A stretch of 64,000 nucleotides of DNA from Punica granatum (taxonomy: Eukaryota; Streptophyta; Magnoliopsida; Myrtales; Lythraceae): NCBI RefSeq assembly GCF_007655135.1, contig NC_045130.1, positions 26,470,605 to 26,534,604 of the forward strand, read 5' to 3'. Shown here piece after piece: positions 12,161 to 25,249 of the stretch (its first letter is position 1; the number at the start of each line of letters is the position of its first letter). Below the pieces are notes generated by a model. It did no database searches. It worked only from the letters and a program-made list of their open reading frames with translations, and was not told the origin of the DNA. The position numbers and the translations under genes are program-made.

Positions 12161-15100
12161 TCATGATTTCTTCAATAAATGATGACGGTCTAACATCTGA
12201 GGCACCCCCAAGGCAGAAATGCTCTCGCATCCAAGAAGCTCCCGAAGCTTTTCATCACAGTTGACGGCCATGGGACTTGCAGGATCCTAAAAGAATTTTT
12301 TTGCACCAAAGTTACAAAAAGGAGTAGCGACAGTGAAATTTTTCTTGCAAAAAGGAGAAAAATTATCTTAGCGCGAGAGATGAAACAGAAAAGTTCGGAG
12401 GCAAGGAAATCTACAATTGCATAAGAAAAGCATCAAATAGAATAAAAAATTGTCAATTTTGCATAGACAGATGAAGTTTGCCATATATTCAAGACACGGT
12501 TTTAACAAAATAACCAATATCCATCAACTGTCGCCAACTCAGCCCAGTTTTCTCAGTCATTCCACCATTTCCATTTGCGACCCGTGGCCTGAATTTGTGA
12601 AACTTATATTTCATAGTGTTTATGTAATAAGCCAGACTCCTCACACAAATTCAATTAAGCCACATATATATAGATACACACGCAGACACAAAAAAAAAGG
12701 GCATAATATTAAGATATTATCATTGAGCTTGTTTTATCAGTTAAGTATTTGGCCCAAATATAACACTTAACCATCCATTTCCTGCTCCAAACCGCCGTCA
12801 CCTTTTCCAAAAATTATCGAAGTGATATCTCCTATGTACTTGTCATGATAGTAAGGGTGTCATGGGCTTATATGCCAGACTAATCTCTCTCCAAGCAACT
12901 CTAAGCACGCCACCTACACCAAGCTAACCATATTCCTGGGAGTCACTTCCAATAGCCTTGCAGCAAGAGCCCAACATACGTACATTTTTTTAAATTCAAA
13001 AATCAGGTTGGAACCATTTAATTCTTGGTGAATTTCATAGCTCAGGAAGAAAAAATTGTTGAATTCTTGAAACTAAGCATAAGAAAAGTTCAACAGAGAT
13101 AATGAGCTATTGGATATTACTCAATTGACACAAAATCTTAGAACGAGCTACCTCAAGGTGATTAATCTTTATGTACTCCCAAACGCGTCTGTGTGCTTCT
13201 GAATGTTGCATCTCCCGTTCTCCAGTTCCCAGGAATTTCCCCAGTGCTTCTGAGATAATAACGTGTCTTGAACCTGGTTCAGTGCTATCGCTGCTGGAAT
13301 CGACATTGATCTTCATTCGTTTTGCTTGACTGGATTCCTCTGCAGACATTATGAGAATCAATAACAGATACTAAATCGATAAAGATAGACAAGAAAAGGC
13401 CAAAATTAAAGAAAACTACTGTCAAGCGATCAAAAGCTTAAGCTCATGGAACGCAGCATGGTAACTTTATACAGCCTTTTCCTAGCCCTAATTAACAGGC
13501 AGGAACAATGACGTCCAAGGCCCAACAACAGAATTAGAATTCTAACATAAGTAGTCACGAATATATCTCACTAAAAGCTCTGAAAATTCAGGCTACCAAC
13601 TGATATAAAAGGCTATGCTTGTAGTCTGAAAGCGAGACAATACATCTAGCAGTACCAGCAAAGAAATGCATATTCAAACTGAGGAATAATGGTATACTTG
13701 TAGATTGGCATGGAATGATATGTTTAGCTAGCAGCTTGTTCATCTTGAACATGTCAGTGCAGTCAGTCTCGAACACCAATTGAAGGGCATTATCGCAGAT
13801 AATCTTCCTCTTGTTATTCGGGTCTTGGAGGTTGTTCTTTTTTATGTAAGCCCATAGCTGCTTCACAATCTGGATTCACAACAAAACAAAATATCAATCA
13901 AGTAGCATATTGATATAAATTGAAGGGTAATACAAACTCTTCAAAGAAATCAAAATAACCACCTCAGTCCTCGGCAAGGCCGGTTGGCCAACAATGGCCT
14001 GAAGTTCAGGTGAGACCCCACAGACTTTGTTCAGACCTCCAGTACCACCTCTTTTTTTGGTTGCCGGTGGAGCACTGAAATAGGGACTATCAATCAGAAT
14101 TTACACAGGAATATGCTCCTGGTATCAAAACAAATTTAGATACATTTACCAGGGGGCTGAAATATCAAATTGAAAAAAAGCAAAACGGAAATTAAGGCAA
14201 GTCAACAGCATTCCTCATGACAAGGCGCAATTCATCATAGAAACAAAATCAAAAAGCCCGTCCGCCCCATTTCTCGCTAGCAGGTACCTCAAAATTAAAA
14301 GAACTTAAACCTCATCAAACGTTATAGATCATTTTTTTTTCTTATCAGTAGTGACCTTGCATGACTATAAAGTTTTAATGACAATCAGTCATGATACCAG
14401 TCGATCTACAATAAAGTAGAAAAGAGCAAAGCGCAAGAAGTAAGGAAGAAAACGAATGGGCTAAGCCTTGGTCAACTTTTTAATTGGTAAGATTCTACTC
14501 TAATCATGAGAATTTTTGGACTGCAGCAGAGAAAATAAAGAGGGATGCTGCCCAATATAAAATTACTCTGACCAAAGACAGTTCCAGACAAAACAAGTAT
14601 ATCTTTTTCCCTGAAAGCATGCATCATGGAGAGAATTCTCTACAATATAGAAGATTCTTCAGTCGACTCAGAACAGGAACAATGTGTCCTGTCCTGGAAA
14701 CGGTCACTGCAAACTATAGAACCAATGGAGCATCAAAGCAACAGCCAACAGTACCGAAAGCTTCAACTGAACAGAGGTCACTCTCACTTCCAGAAGATAT
14801 TTCCAAGGACCAGAATTGACTTCAGACTCCTACTCAACAGTTCTTTCATAAATTTGGTTGACCAAATCTCAGTGAAAATCATACACTTCAGACAAAAACC
14901 CAGAACACAAAAATGGGGTCGTCCTTAATCCAACAGTGAATTTCTCAAATTAATTTCGAAAATAGGGTTTCCTGCCCACTCTAACAAAAGAATTGCTTTC
15001 CAAAAAGGAACCAACTTTATCATCTCAGAGACTCAGGCTAAACCCCCAGACCTCCAATTTAAGCAAAGAGGAAGACAGAGAAAAGGGAAACCCTAAAACC

Positions 15101-15512
15101 GACATTCGAGCAAAGCAAAGCCAAAAAGTACGCACCTTTCTTTGGGTAATTCTGGAGCAGTCGCCGGCTTTGGAGGGGGCGGGGGCTGCGGCTGGAGATG
15201 GGGATGGGGCTGGCGGAAGTTGAGGTCATGGTGGTGGTGGTGATGCTGCTGCTGCTGCTGCTGGGTGTTGAGGACGAAGTGGGGAGAGAAGTGTTGGGGC
15301 TGCTGCTGCATTTGGGTTTGCGGGAAGTGCTGGAGGGCGAAATGGTCACTGCGGAGGAGGAGGTCGCGGATGAGGGGGGCCTTGTGGGAGAGGTCGAGGC
15401 CCATCTTGGCCTCGAGCTGGCGAACGACGCCATTGAGGGTGGTGACGGACGTGGGGTCCGACTGCCGGAGCAGCGTCTCCACTCCCCTGGCTATCTCTTG
15501 GTCTGACACCAT
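12161..15512 (-). CDS. DEK_C and double SWIB domain chromatin protein
   Basis: Five exons on the minus strand: 15136-15512, 13963-14074, 13698-13869, 13152-13339 and 12161-12286, together 975 bp or 324 residues, all with GT-AG junctions. Residues 1-60 (from MVSDQEIARGVETLL) form a DEK_C-type helical domain. Residues 70-115 are a Gln-, His- and Pro-rich linker. SWIB domain 1 covers about 140-218 (LPRTEIVKQLWAYIKKNNLQ, then KIICDNALQLVF). SWIB domain 2 covers about 248-322 and ends MLDRHHLLKKS, typical of plant SWIB C-termini. SWIB/BAF60b domains occur in SWI/SNF chromatin-remodelling subunits, so a nuclear chromatin or transcription role is inferred. The closest relatives, from memory, are the Arabidopsis AT4G22360/AT1G49520 type. 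The leader is rich in GA/CT repeats. The last intron (12287-13151) is the second longest. Confidence 0.93.
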
Positions 15513-15671
15513 AGCTTGCTTCTTCTCATTCAGAGTAAAAACAACAGTGATTAACGGAACTTAACGAACCCTCTCTGAGACTCTCTGAAGCAACTCTCCC
15601 TCTCGCTCTGTGTTGCTGTAAATGAGGGAGAGAGGAGAGAACCGCTTGAAATTTTTGAACTGAGAAACTGG

Positions 15672-15699
<28 letters not shown>
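15672..15699. repeat. (GA)n microsatellite in the SWIB gene leader
   Basis: A run of about 14 GA units lies 160-187 bases upstream of the SWIB start codon, reading (CT)n in the gene's sense. CT/GA tracts in plant 5' leaders are common and can bind BBR/BPC GAGA-binding factors; a role here is inference. Confidence 0.75.
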
Positions 15700-15703
<4 letters not shown>

Positions 15704-15809
15704 AAGGAGTTCTGGTTTTGTCTTGGAGCACGACAATGGCCTTATCCTTTTCCTTCCAGCGGAGAACATGTGGGTCACTACGCTGCTATTTTCTTTCATT
15801 TTCTTAATA

Positions 15810-16530
15810 TTTGGGAAAAATCTCGGCTCGGTTTTTAGGGAAAGAAAATTTTAATTTCTGTGAGATTACTATTGCTCATCACTAAACTTGTCGAAGAGAT
15901 GAAATATAATCAAGGTAAATCTTTTTGATCGGGGGTTTAACTATAACCCCAGCTCTATTTATGGTCTGATCAAGAAAAGTCCACACACGACGAAGATTTT
16001 TTGTTGCCGTATTTCCACTCTGAGTCTTTTTCATTGCTTTGCGAAATGAAATTTTATTCTTTAATTGTGCGGTTATAAATTCCATTTTGATTTTGAATTC
16101 TAAATAAAAAAAAAAGGCGAATTTCATTTTATTTGAATTCGTTGGTAATTTTTTGTACAGCTCCCCCTCCTGGAGCCTAGGTATCATATGCGTGAAAAAA
16201 TTTCATTACTGACCTATTTTACATTATATCATATCGATTGATCTAGTAATGATGGAATTTCTAAAGAAACCAGCGTTTATATATAGATGTAGCTCGGATG
16301 ATGAGGTGAGGAGAAGAGATAAAGAATAATAAGAAAAAAAAGATAGAATTAAGCAACCGTACAAGCATAGGCATCTTTTGAACATTGCATACGGTTCCAC
16401 AATGAGATTCACTTTGACCTTCCATCAAATTAAAGGAAGAGAAAAAAAAATATAGATAAATATAGATATAGGGTTTATTTTCTCAAATCCGGATCGACAA
16501 ATAATCCAATTACCATCATTCCTTTCGGCA
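15810..16530. other. Upstream flank of the SWIB gene, no gene seen
   Basis: AT-rich, with only chance reading frames. It may contain promoter elements but nothing specific was identified. Confidence 0.5.
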
Positions 16531-16540
16531 CAGTTAAAAC

Positions 16541-18397
16541 GAGTAAATAGGCAATTTCGTCTCTGACTTTCGCAAGTTGCATCAATTTCGTCCCTAACTT
16601 ATTTTTTGTATAAATTTCGTCCCCGACTTTGCACAGTTACATCAATTTAGTCCATGACTTATTTTTTGCATCAATTTCGTCCTCGACTTTGTATGGTTAC
16701 ATCAATTTAGTCCCTGACTTTGCACGATTACATCAATTTAGTCCCTGACTTTGCACAGTTACATCAATTTAGTCCCTGACTTTCGCAACACTAGTTCCTG
16801 AGTTTGGACGTTACATCAAATCGATCTTCGGTTACATCAATCTAGTCCTAGCGATTAAGAGACAGACGACGTTACTGCTCCGTTAATTTGTTCAGGGACT
16901 GAATTGATGTAACGACTGGGCAAATTGATGTAATCCCAAAATTAAATTATGTTCGTTACATCAATTCAGTCCCTCTCTTTCCTCCATATTCACCATTCAT
17001 CGTCTTCTTCCTCCCTCTCCATTGTTCATCGTCCCTAGACCCGTCCTCTCCTTCGACCCGGCGAGATCCGCCCCGACCTCGCCATTTCCTTCGACCACCC
17101 TTAACCTCCACTGAAGCCGCCCTCGTCCCCGACAAGGATGCAGTAGAAGGAGGCCTCCCAGTAGATGGACTTCTCAGTGATGTTCGAGGGGTGTTGAGAG
17201 AACCCAAAACGGGAATTCAAGGATTTTTACTGTGAATCAAAGAATTAAATGACGGAGCAATCAGAATTTGATGGATTGAGGGTCGAAATCGCAATGGAAG
17301 ACATCGACAAAGATCAGGGCGTGTCAATCAAGCCTCCCGAAGTTGATGGGCGTCACAAGCACGAACAACACTAGACAGACTATTGGGCTAACTTCGGGAG
17401 AGCGTTTCTATCTCAACATGACTCGGATTTTTGTATTCTAGGTGTCTGTGGAAACCTCAAAAAACATCCTACAGTTTAGAATCAAAAAAGTGAAAAATAT
17501 GGAGAAAACAGGTCAAAAAAACTAGCTCAAATCCTTTGTTCGTCATGTCCGCAGCCAACTTTAGAATGCGATATTTTTCAAACAACTCAACCAAATTCAG
17601 TTCTATAAGATCCTATAGCGTCCTATTAATCTAAGCAATGAAATTATACAACAATTTTGGTCAAATAACATAGCTACGATGATATGCCATTAACGAGCCT
17701 TCAAGCTTTTTCTCTCTAGAACCTAATGAGCTACACCTCAGCTTCCGGAGTTGAGGGTCACCCCGTCGCCCATCGCCCTAGAATCAGTTAGATTGAAGGC
17801 AGTCGCCTTCAGCCTCGGGAATGGCGGGGCCACAATAGGTGAGATTTGTGCCGAAGAAGAAGAATGAGAAGAAGTGGAGGAAGAAGAAGAGTAAATAGAG
17901 ACATATGGGTTAAAAAAAAGTCAGGGACTAATTTGATATAGCACGAGGACCAAATTGATGTAACAATTTACACCATTTAACACCGTCGGCATTAATACTT
18001 AATGGCATGGACCAAATTGATGTGATAGGGGACCAAACTGATGTCGCATTGGGACCTGATCGATGCAACCACCCCACAAAAGGATCAAATTGATGCAACT
18101 GTAGCACTAACTGATGTAACTGCGAAAAGTCAGGGACTAAATTGATGTAACCGTGCAAAGTTGATGACCACTTTGATGTAACATAAAAGTTAGGGACTAA
18201 ATTGATGTAACTGTGCAAAGTCGATGACCACTTTGATGTAACAGAAAAGCTAGGGACTAAATTGATGTAACCGTGCAAAGTCATGGATGAAATTAATGCA
18301 AAAGTGCAAAGTCGGAGACGAAATTGACTCAAAAAATAAGTCAGAGACGAAATTGATGCAACTTGCAAAAGTCGTGGACGAAATTGTCTATTTACTC
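16541..18397. mobile_element. Mutator-like non-autonomous element with long subrepeated TIRs, 1857 bp
   Basis: The left end (gagtaaataggcaatttcgt) is the reverse complement of the right end apart from one base. The flanks repeat cagttaaaa (16531-16539 and 18398-18406), a 9-bp target-site duplication, the Mutator signature. Each arm, about 400-450 bp, is built of degenerate tandem units (ttacatcaatttagtccctg on the left, its complement on the right). The centre (about 16980-17900) is GC-richer, with a low-complexity Arg/Gly/Ser frame, and could hold a captured host fragment. No transposase is encoded, so it would need one in trans. Confidence 0.8.
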
Positions 18398-18781
18398 CAG
18401 TTAAAAAATACTACGATGGCACTGAAACGAAAATAAAAAATTAAAAGAAAAAATAAGTTTATCTATCACTGAACAATTGTCATTGGACTTAGTTAGGAAT
18501 ATTCTCTTTTGAATATTTAAAATTAACGAATCACAAATCTTTCTCATTCTATCCTTATTCGTTATGTTTGAAGAAAGGAAGGATCGAAAAGAATCGATCT
18601 TTCTTTTAGTTGTTGAATCTCTCTTTGATTGATCAATGTGTGATATTATGAATCCTCATTACTAATGGAATCAAAATGATCTCTGGATGATGAGATTCCA
18701 TGTGAAATGTGTTGTTATTTGATTTGATACATTGTGGTCAGTAACATTGATAAATTAGTTATTAGTTACTAGTTAAAGGTG

Positions 18782-18868
18782 CGGAAAGAGAAGTATTTGA
18801 ACCCTTGGTAAACAAAAGCCTACAGAGCAGTTCCAATGCTACGCCTTGAACCACTCGGCCATCTCTCC
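18782..18868 (-). pseudogene. trnS-GGA: Chloroplast-derived tRNA-Ser(GGA), decayed
   Basis: On the minus strand it begins ggagagatggccgagtggtt, has the anticodon loop attGGAact, the long class II variable arm, and ends tctctttccg. T-arm changes (gggttcaaatact in place of the plastid gggttcgaatccc pattern) disturb base pairing. This marks it as a nuclear pseudogene copy of the plastid tRNA. Confidence 0.85.
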
Positions 18869-19250
18869 TCTATAATGATTATGTCCTGGTAACTCAGTGA
18901 ATAACGAGACCTTGCTAATGAAAAAGCTTGCAATGCCGTTCAATATGCTTTTTTTTCCAAATATTTTTCCAAATACATTTTTTTGATATAGAAGTACGTT
19001 TTTTTTTTGTTTTTCAGGAACTACCATGAAAATTTTAAAAAGTTATTCATTTCTATAATTGGATATACTCCCAAAAAATAAGGGGTATAGGAAGTCGTGG
19101 TGTCGAGATCTATCTAGTTGTAAATATTCTTGAAATTCCTCCATTTATAGTTCGCTCAAAATAATTGTAGGAGTGAAATAGTGATAGAATTCAAAAAACA
19201 AGTCCCCGAAAGACAAAAAAAATACTTTTTTATATTTAATATTTATAGGA

Positions 19251-19585
<335 letters not shown>

Positions 19586-19756
19586 TTAGTAAGAGGGGTT
19601 CGCTGTAACCAGAAGTCAAAATTTTGGTAGATAGGGATCCCATAAAAACTTATTTTGAGGAATGGGCCAAACTGGGTCATTTCTCAAGAAAAATAGCTAA
19701 GGGCCTGATACTACCACTTTTATATAAAAATAAAGGGTTAATTAATTAATTATTAT
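19586..19756. other. Short spacer between the chloroplast insertion and the MITE
   Basis: AT-rich, no feature recognised. Confidence 0.4.
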
Positions 19757-19763
19757 TAAGAAA

Positions 19764-20180
19764 AGAGTTAATCATATAAAAAAAAGTACATAAAGGCTCG
19801 ATATTTGCATTTTTTTCCTAAATATAGCACGATCATTGGAAAGTAGCATAGAAATGTATGACATTTGCACTTTTTCTTAAATATACACGACCTTTAAAAA
19901 ATAGTACAGAAATACACGACCTTCAAGCACGATCTTCTCTTTTTAACGTGCTGGAATCGCAGCCAAACCTAAAAGTCGTGCCTTTTTCTGTGTTATTTTT
20001 TAAAAGCTGTGCTATATTTAGGAAAAAGTGCAAAGGTCGTGCATTTATGTGCTACTCTCCAAAGGTCGTGAATATTTAGGAAAAAAAATGCAAATGCCAT
20101 GCATTCTTATGCTATCTTCTAAAGGTTGTGTTATATTTAGAAAAAGGTACAAATATCGACTTTTCTAGGTGATTAACTCT
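19764..20180. mobile_element. MITE with long inverted arms, 417 bp
   Basis: The left end agagttaatca mirrors the right end tgattaactct. Flanking copies of taagaaa (19757-19763 and 20181-20187) form a 7-bp direct repeat consistent with a target-site duplication. The arms share several degenerate inverted words (cctaaatatagcacgat against tcgtgaatatttagg), so the transcript could fold into a long hairpin. No coding capacity. The superfamily is uncertain: a 7-bp duplication is between the usual classes, so one edge base may have mutated. Confidence 0.7.
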
Positions 20181-20187
20181 TAAGAAA

Positions 20188-20815
20188 ATGACCTCGGCTC
20201 ATTTTTATAATATACTAGGATGAGAAAATTTGCGATAGTTGATTGATCACATCATTAGATCTTCCTTAAATCACTCTCGAAGATGTTCTAACAATTTGTG
20301 TTATACAATGTAATTTACCCCATCTTAATGGTTTAAATTTATTTATGGATAAAAAGCACGTTGTTTTATTTTTCGTTTCGAATCTATTATGAACGTCATT
20401 GCCCCTATAATTTTCCCATGAAATGTTGATTTTGCAACTCCATGTGATTTTGCTTCAAATATATCGAAATATATCCTACCCATTCTAAGTAAGATGTTGT
20501 GTAAATTGTTTTTTGTTTTATGAGTTATTAATTTGCACATACGCTCTACTCGCAAATCCAATAAAACACCTTAAATAAATATGTTTATATTTGTAATTTT
20601 ATACTGGTATGCTATATTTGGATACACAATGCTATTTTTATTATTTAGGAAATTAAACCTTATATTAAGAAAATTATTACACAATCGATTAACCTTGTAA
20701 AAATTTTCTATTTACAAAATAACTCAAGATCTATATGTCAATTTTACTTATTGAATTAATTTTTATATACCAATTTCTTTTCAAAGAATAAAAAAGAAAA
20801 AAATTAATTTTATAA
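20188..20815. other. AT-rich spacer, no gene seen
   Basis: Only chance frames. Nothing recognised. Confidence 0.5.
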
Positions 20816-20819
20816 GCGC

Positions 20820-21540
20820 ATTTAAATTCTGAGAGAGCAGAGGGAGAAAAAAGATTTAGAGTGTGTTTGTAATGATATGTCTCCCATTTGACCACGAGAA
20901 CTTGAAGACTCGACGAATGAAGGAATGGACGATGAAGAGGAAGGCTTGGGGAGCAATTGAGTGCCTAAAGGCGACTCCGTCAAGATTGCCGCGACAAAAG
21001 GCGGAAGATGCCACAGCAAAATGCTTCGGTGCAGCTCTGTTCAAATTGCCTTGGCAATTCTTCCTGTTCATCTCAGTTCACTTTGCCAAGGAAAAACTGA
21101 CAAATTGCCGTGGCAATTTGGCTGTTTGAGATATTTTTGGAAGATTTTGGCAGAGATTTTCCTTACGATTTTGTCGAGTTGTTTCCATTTAAGTGTTTAT
21201 CTCTTATCAGAATATATTGGAGGTGTGATATCTCTAACGAAACGTGAGATTCGACGAGAGGTTGAAAGATAGAGCGCTTGGGAAATACTCAAGAGCAAGA
21301 GGGCTGGGGTTCTCGGTGTAGCGATCTTGAATGGGTGTCGAGAGAGACGGGTCTCTGTAACTTGTAATCTCCGTTCTTCAAAGTGGATTATTCTCTGGCG
21401 CTGCCCGTGGAGGTTTACCCTTTATCGTTGGAAGGATTTTTATCACGTAAATTGATCGTGTCCTAATTTCTCGCTCTCTTCTTTTGATTGTTAACCACAT
21501 CGAGATCACAACAAAGACATTAGTGTCTAGGGCCTAAACA
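20820..21540 (+). mobile_element. Probable LTR-retrotransposon LTR remnant
   Basis: The stretch near 21355-21520 has the typical 3' half of a plant Copia LTR: cttgtaatctccgttcttc, a ggattattctctggc region, a gcccgtggaggtttaccc word, then cacgtaaattgatcgtgtcc and a T-rich end. No primer-binding site or gag/pol frame follows, so it is a solo or truncated LTR. Boundaries are not sharp. Confidence 0.4.
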
Positions 21541-22380
21541 AGAAAACTCGTAGAAATGTGACCTCAAGAATCGTCCCCTATACATGGTCGAATTTCAAGA
21601 GAAAAAAATGAACCCATACAACGGCCTACAAGGGTACAATTAGTTCCTGAACGTACCTCTACTAGTCATCCTTACTTGATTTTATGTTTGTCATGTATTG
21701 ACAAATTTTCGTTTTAAAATTAAATTCATGTGTCTACAACCGTGTTAATTCCCTGAAAGTGATGGTCGAAATGCAACTTTTGTATTTTGAAGATATTCTC
21801 GTGCGAAACGAGTCGATATTTTGTAAAATTTCAGGTTTAATCCTTCATGCTCCTCTGTTTTGTTCATAATTTTTGTCTCAATATTTCGCATTAAGCCTTT
21901 CAAGGAAAATTTACTGGCAGCTAATTTTTCTCATGACATTGTACTAGTTAGGAAGTTTGATGATAAAGTTTGTTCGTGGCTCGTGCCGCTTCTCGTTCCT
22001 AGCAATGTGATTGGTCCTTTTATTTGGCTCTCCAATGAAACAACAAACAATTTTGCAAATGTTCAATGAAACCGCATAATCACCTATCTTGGATATCTTA
22101 TGAAGTCCTTCTGTTTGGGTCTATAACAATGATGAATTGATGTAAAATTACCTTTCACTCGAAAAAAAAAATCAATGATATGATCCACGATAATATGGTA
22201 TACATGGATATATATATATGGAGAGAAGGAGAGGCCTCGATCGAGTTAATTTACTAGAGACAAAGATGTTATTTGGGCAATGGAGGCAAGTTGCTTTTCT
22301 GCTCAGCTCATGGTACCTTCACAATCTATATGTATATATACCTCACCTTATTAAATAAGGGTACAATAGTAAATGACTAT
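21541..22380. other. Intergenic DNA, no gene seen
   Basis: No conserved coding or repeat structure recognised. Confidence 0.5.
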
Positions 22381-22870
22381 ATTAAATGGGAGTAGGATAG
22401 TACATGTCTTAATAAATTAGTATGTTACGTAGAAGTTGAAAAACATTACTTATTATTGTAATTAAGGAAAATACATCCAAAAGAAACATTAACAAAGAAT
22501 TCTAATCAATTATTGTTATTCTATAAGCAATTGCTATTTTATTATTAATAAGTATTCATAATCTTAAAGAAATTGAGGATTATTAAACTTTACTTAATTA
22601 ATTTTAATAATAATTATTAGCCTTATATCTCTATTAAATTGGGGTAGAATAGGAACTGCAGTAATAAATTAGTTTGTTATATATAAATTGGATAATATTA
22701 CTTATTATTGTAATTAAAGAAAACATATCTAAAAGAAACACTAAAGAAGAATTCTAAAAAATTATTGTTATTCTACAAGCAATTGTTATTTTATTATTAA
22801 ATAGACATACATAATTTTAAAGAAATTAAGAATTATTAAACTTTACTTAATTAATTTTAATAATCATTTT
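22381..22870. repeat. Diverged AT-rich tandem duplication, ~251-bp period
   Basis: The block attaaatgggagtaggatag at 22381 returns as attaaattggggtagaatag at 22632. Both copies continue in parallel through cattacttattattgtaatt-like text and end in aaactttacttaattaattt. The copies differ at many positions, so the duplication is older than the one at 4.8 kb. Confidence 0.75.
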
Positions 22871-23835
22871 TATATTTATAAATGTTAAATTAAATGATTT
22901 CTCATCGATGTGATTAGTTATTTTATCTAAAATGATTCAAATTGAAAAAACTTAATATATGAAATATGAGTGAGGAAAAGACAATAGCAAATATTTAATG
23001 TTAAAATTTTATACCCTCATTGATTATTAATCTTTCTATCATTAACTAAAGCTAGAATTTCATATTGTTTGGATTTTATAATTATTTTCTTATAAATTGG
23101 ATTGATAATTGAGATCACGTCTATGAAATGTTTTATATGAATTATTTGCTGATGAGCTCTTAAATTAATATTATCTAGCATGTATATGAAATTTATTGTA
23201 TGAAAGTTTATATAGTATAAAACATATAAATAAATATTAATTATTGTCTTGATATCGACATTTCATAATAAATTTTCTTTACAAAATCCGTGCGACGCAT
23301 GGATTTAATAGCATAGTAAGATGAAATTCTGACCTCCCACTCTGCACCATGTCGACAGCTATTAACAAAAGTAATATAAAAACAAAAACAATGATCTGAA
23401 TTAATTTCAAATCTTCCAAAATATTTTGTATTCGTAGTTATTTTTCTTTCTGGTGGAAGTATTTGTTGATGTTATTTCTATTTTCACTTTTTGTGAAATA
23501 TTAAAAGAAAAACTCTCCATATATTCCTTTAAAAGGGAAAGGTCAGCCTATGAGGATGAGGAGATAACTAATTAAGAGAGGTTCCCCTTGATTTTATTTG
23601 TTAGAAAGTGATGGGAAAAATAGGAAGGTAATAAAATTAACTTTAAATTGAAGATTGTTCGCTTTGCTTTGAGATTAAGTCACAAAGACCCTCGAATCGT
23701 CATTTAGGGAAAACAAAGAGAATAAGAGGATATTTCTTGTATTTACAAGAATTGTAACTCATTAATTTGTTAATCAAAATTGTTACTTAAATTTCCCATT
23801 TATCTTTTCATGCTTGAAATTTTTTTCGGTGTGTA
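22871..23835. other. AT-rich intergenic DNA
   Basis: Nothing coding. A palindrome (ccgtgcgacgcatgg) near 23287 resembles the hairpin of Helitron 3' ends but lacks a proper CTRR terminus. Confidence 0.45.
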
Positions 23836-23839
23836 CCAT

Positions 23840-24005
23840 AGAATCCGGAAATCCATCAGGCACCGGTTAATTTAGTTCGAGCGGATCAGCCCACTAAGAG
23901 GGTAAAACTCTCCCAACATGGATTTTCTCCATTCACAATACTCGAACCCGAGATCTTGTTTAAGAGGAATAAGTCTCAAATCGCTTGAACCAACCCATGT
24001 TGGTT
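23840..24005 (-). repeat. SINE-like tRNA-derived repeat (family 1)
   Basis: Same word order as the copy at 9640: a tccggaaatcc start, a ccactaagagggtaaaactc block, then ctcgaacccgagatcttgtt and the ccaacccatgttgg end. The reversed B-box text (actcgaacccgaga) is well preserved in this copy. Confidence 0.65.
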
Positions 24006-24304
24006 CATGCTCGAATTTTATTGTGTATGAACCAAAAACTTTATGTTTCATTTTTTTTTATCAATTATACTTTGCTTGCTTAATATGGAAAACTATATTT
24101 TGAATCATGCACAGTCCATTAGATTTGTCATTCATAATTTCTACTGAACAAATATTTCCTTTTATCCAGGTGCACAACTAAACTTTTCTTATTAAGTCCC
24201 TACATTTTTTTTTTGCAATTATAGCATTTTATTATAAGGAAATTAACTTTTGCGGGCAAGTTACATTTGGCCAACTTAATTTGAGTTACTCACATTTGAT
24301 CCTA

Positions 24305-24935
24305 TGAGTAGTGCCAGCAGTATTTGACACGACACAATAACACGACATGAATATGACACGGAGTTAAGCGAGTTTGGATTAATGTTAAATGTGTTTCGTG
24401 TCTAAACAAGTTTGACATGTTTAGACACTATAAATAAACGTGTTTAAACGGGTTCAACCCTTGTAACTCGTTTAGACACGGTTAGACCAGTTTATATTGT
24501 GTTATCGTGTTAATAAACTTGTTTAACATATTATATCAATTTATAGAAGAAAGTACACCAAAATCATCTAAATTTGTTTATATAAATCACTCGTTTATGG
24601 TATTTTTATTATATCAATCGTGTAGTAACGTGTAACTAAAGTTAAAGTGTCATATCGTGTAGGTATAATATGTACCTAAAAGTAATAGCATCATATCTTG
24701 TAGGTAATAGCGTCATATCGTGTAGGTAAGTGTACATACACATTTAGACACACTTAGTTAAATTGGTTAAACAAGTCGTATCCGTGTCAACCCTCAATTA
24801 AACGTGTCATGCTCGTATTTAAAAATCTTGACACATTTATTAAACGTTTCATCTTCGAGTTTAGAGCTTTTTGACACAAACCCGTTGAGACACAACCTGT
24901 TTAAACACGACATGACACATATTGTCACCCCTACT
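24305..24935. mobile_element. Probable TIR element with acacg-rich subrepeats
   Basis: The right end reads gacatgacacatattgtcac then cccta; the left end (near tatttgacacgacac) is its approximate inverse. The interior is dominated by degenerate words such as cgtgtttaaac, tttagacac and cgtgtaggta on both strands. No transposase frame and no clean target-site duplication were seen. This is a repeat of a common plant type, superfamily unresolved. Confidence 0.45.
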
Positions 24936-25249
24936 TACTAGTAATATAATAGTTGAAATCATATGGCAATTGGACTAATCATTAATAGGAGATCTTCCAC
25001 ATTTGTTTATCTGGATTTCCTTTGCAATGGAAAGGACTATGAGTGGCTGTAAAGTATAGGTTATTAACCCAAATGTCAACTTTTTATGGCTGTCTTAGTA
25101 AAAGTGTACCATGTTGTTAACCTCTTTGAGTGTGTAAACAAATTTGATCTTGGAGAATAGACCTTTCACGGCCAATATCAGATGAGATCCGAAACAATTT
25201 GCATTGATGTGGAATGATAACTTCCTTACTCCAATAGTATTTGAAGAGA

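Noticed and set aside
15198..15564. Plus-strand frames of about 100 codons opposite SWIB exon 1
   Set aside because: Antisense shadows of the His/Gln/Pro-rich coding sequence of the SWIB protein.
17928..18368. A 146-codon minus-strand frame with repeated HGYINLVP words
   Set aside because: It is the translation of the subrepeats in the right arm of the Mutator-like element, not a gene.
18782..18868. A functional nuclear tRNA-Ser gene
   Set aside because: The sequence is plastid trnS-GGA with T-arm substitutions and sits beside plastid atpH, so it is organelle-derived and decayed.
23280..23310. A Helitron 3' end at the ccgtgcgacgcatgg palindrome
   Set aside because: No CTRR tetranucleotide follows at the right distance, so the terminus cannot be supported.
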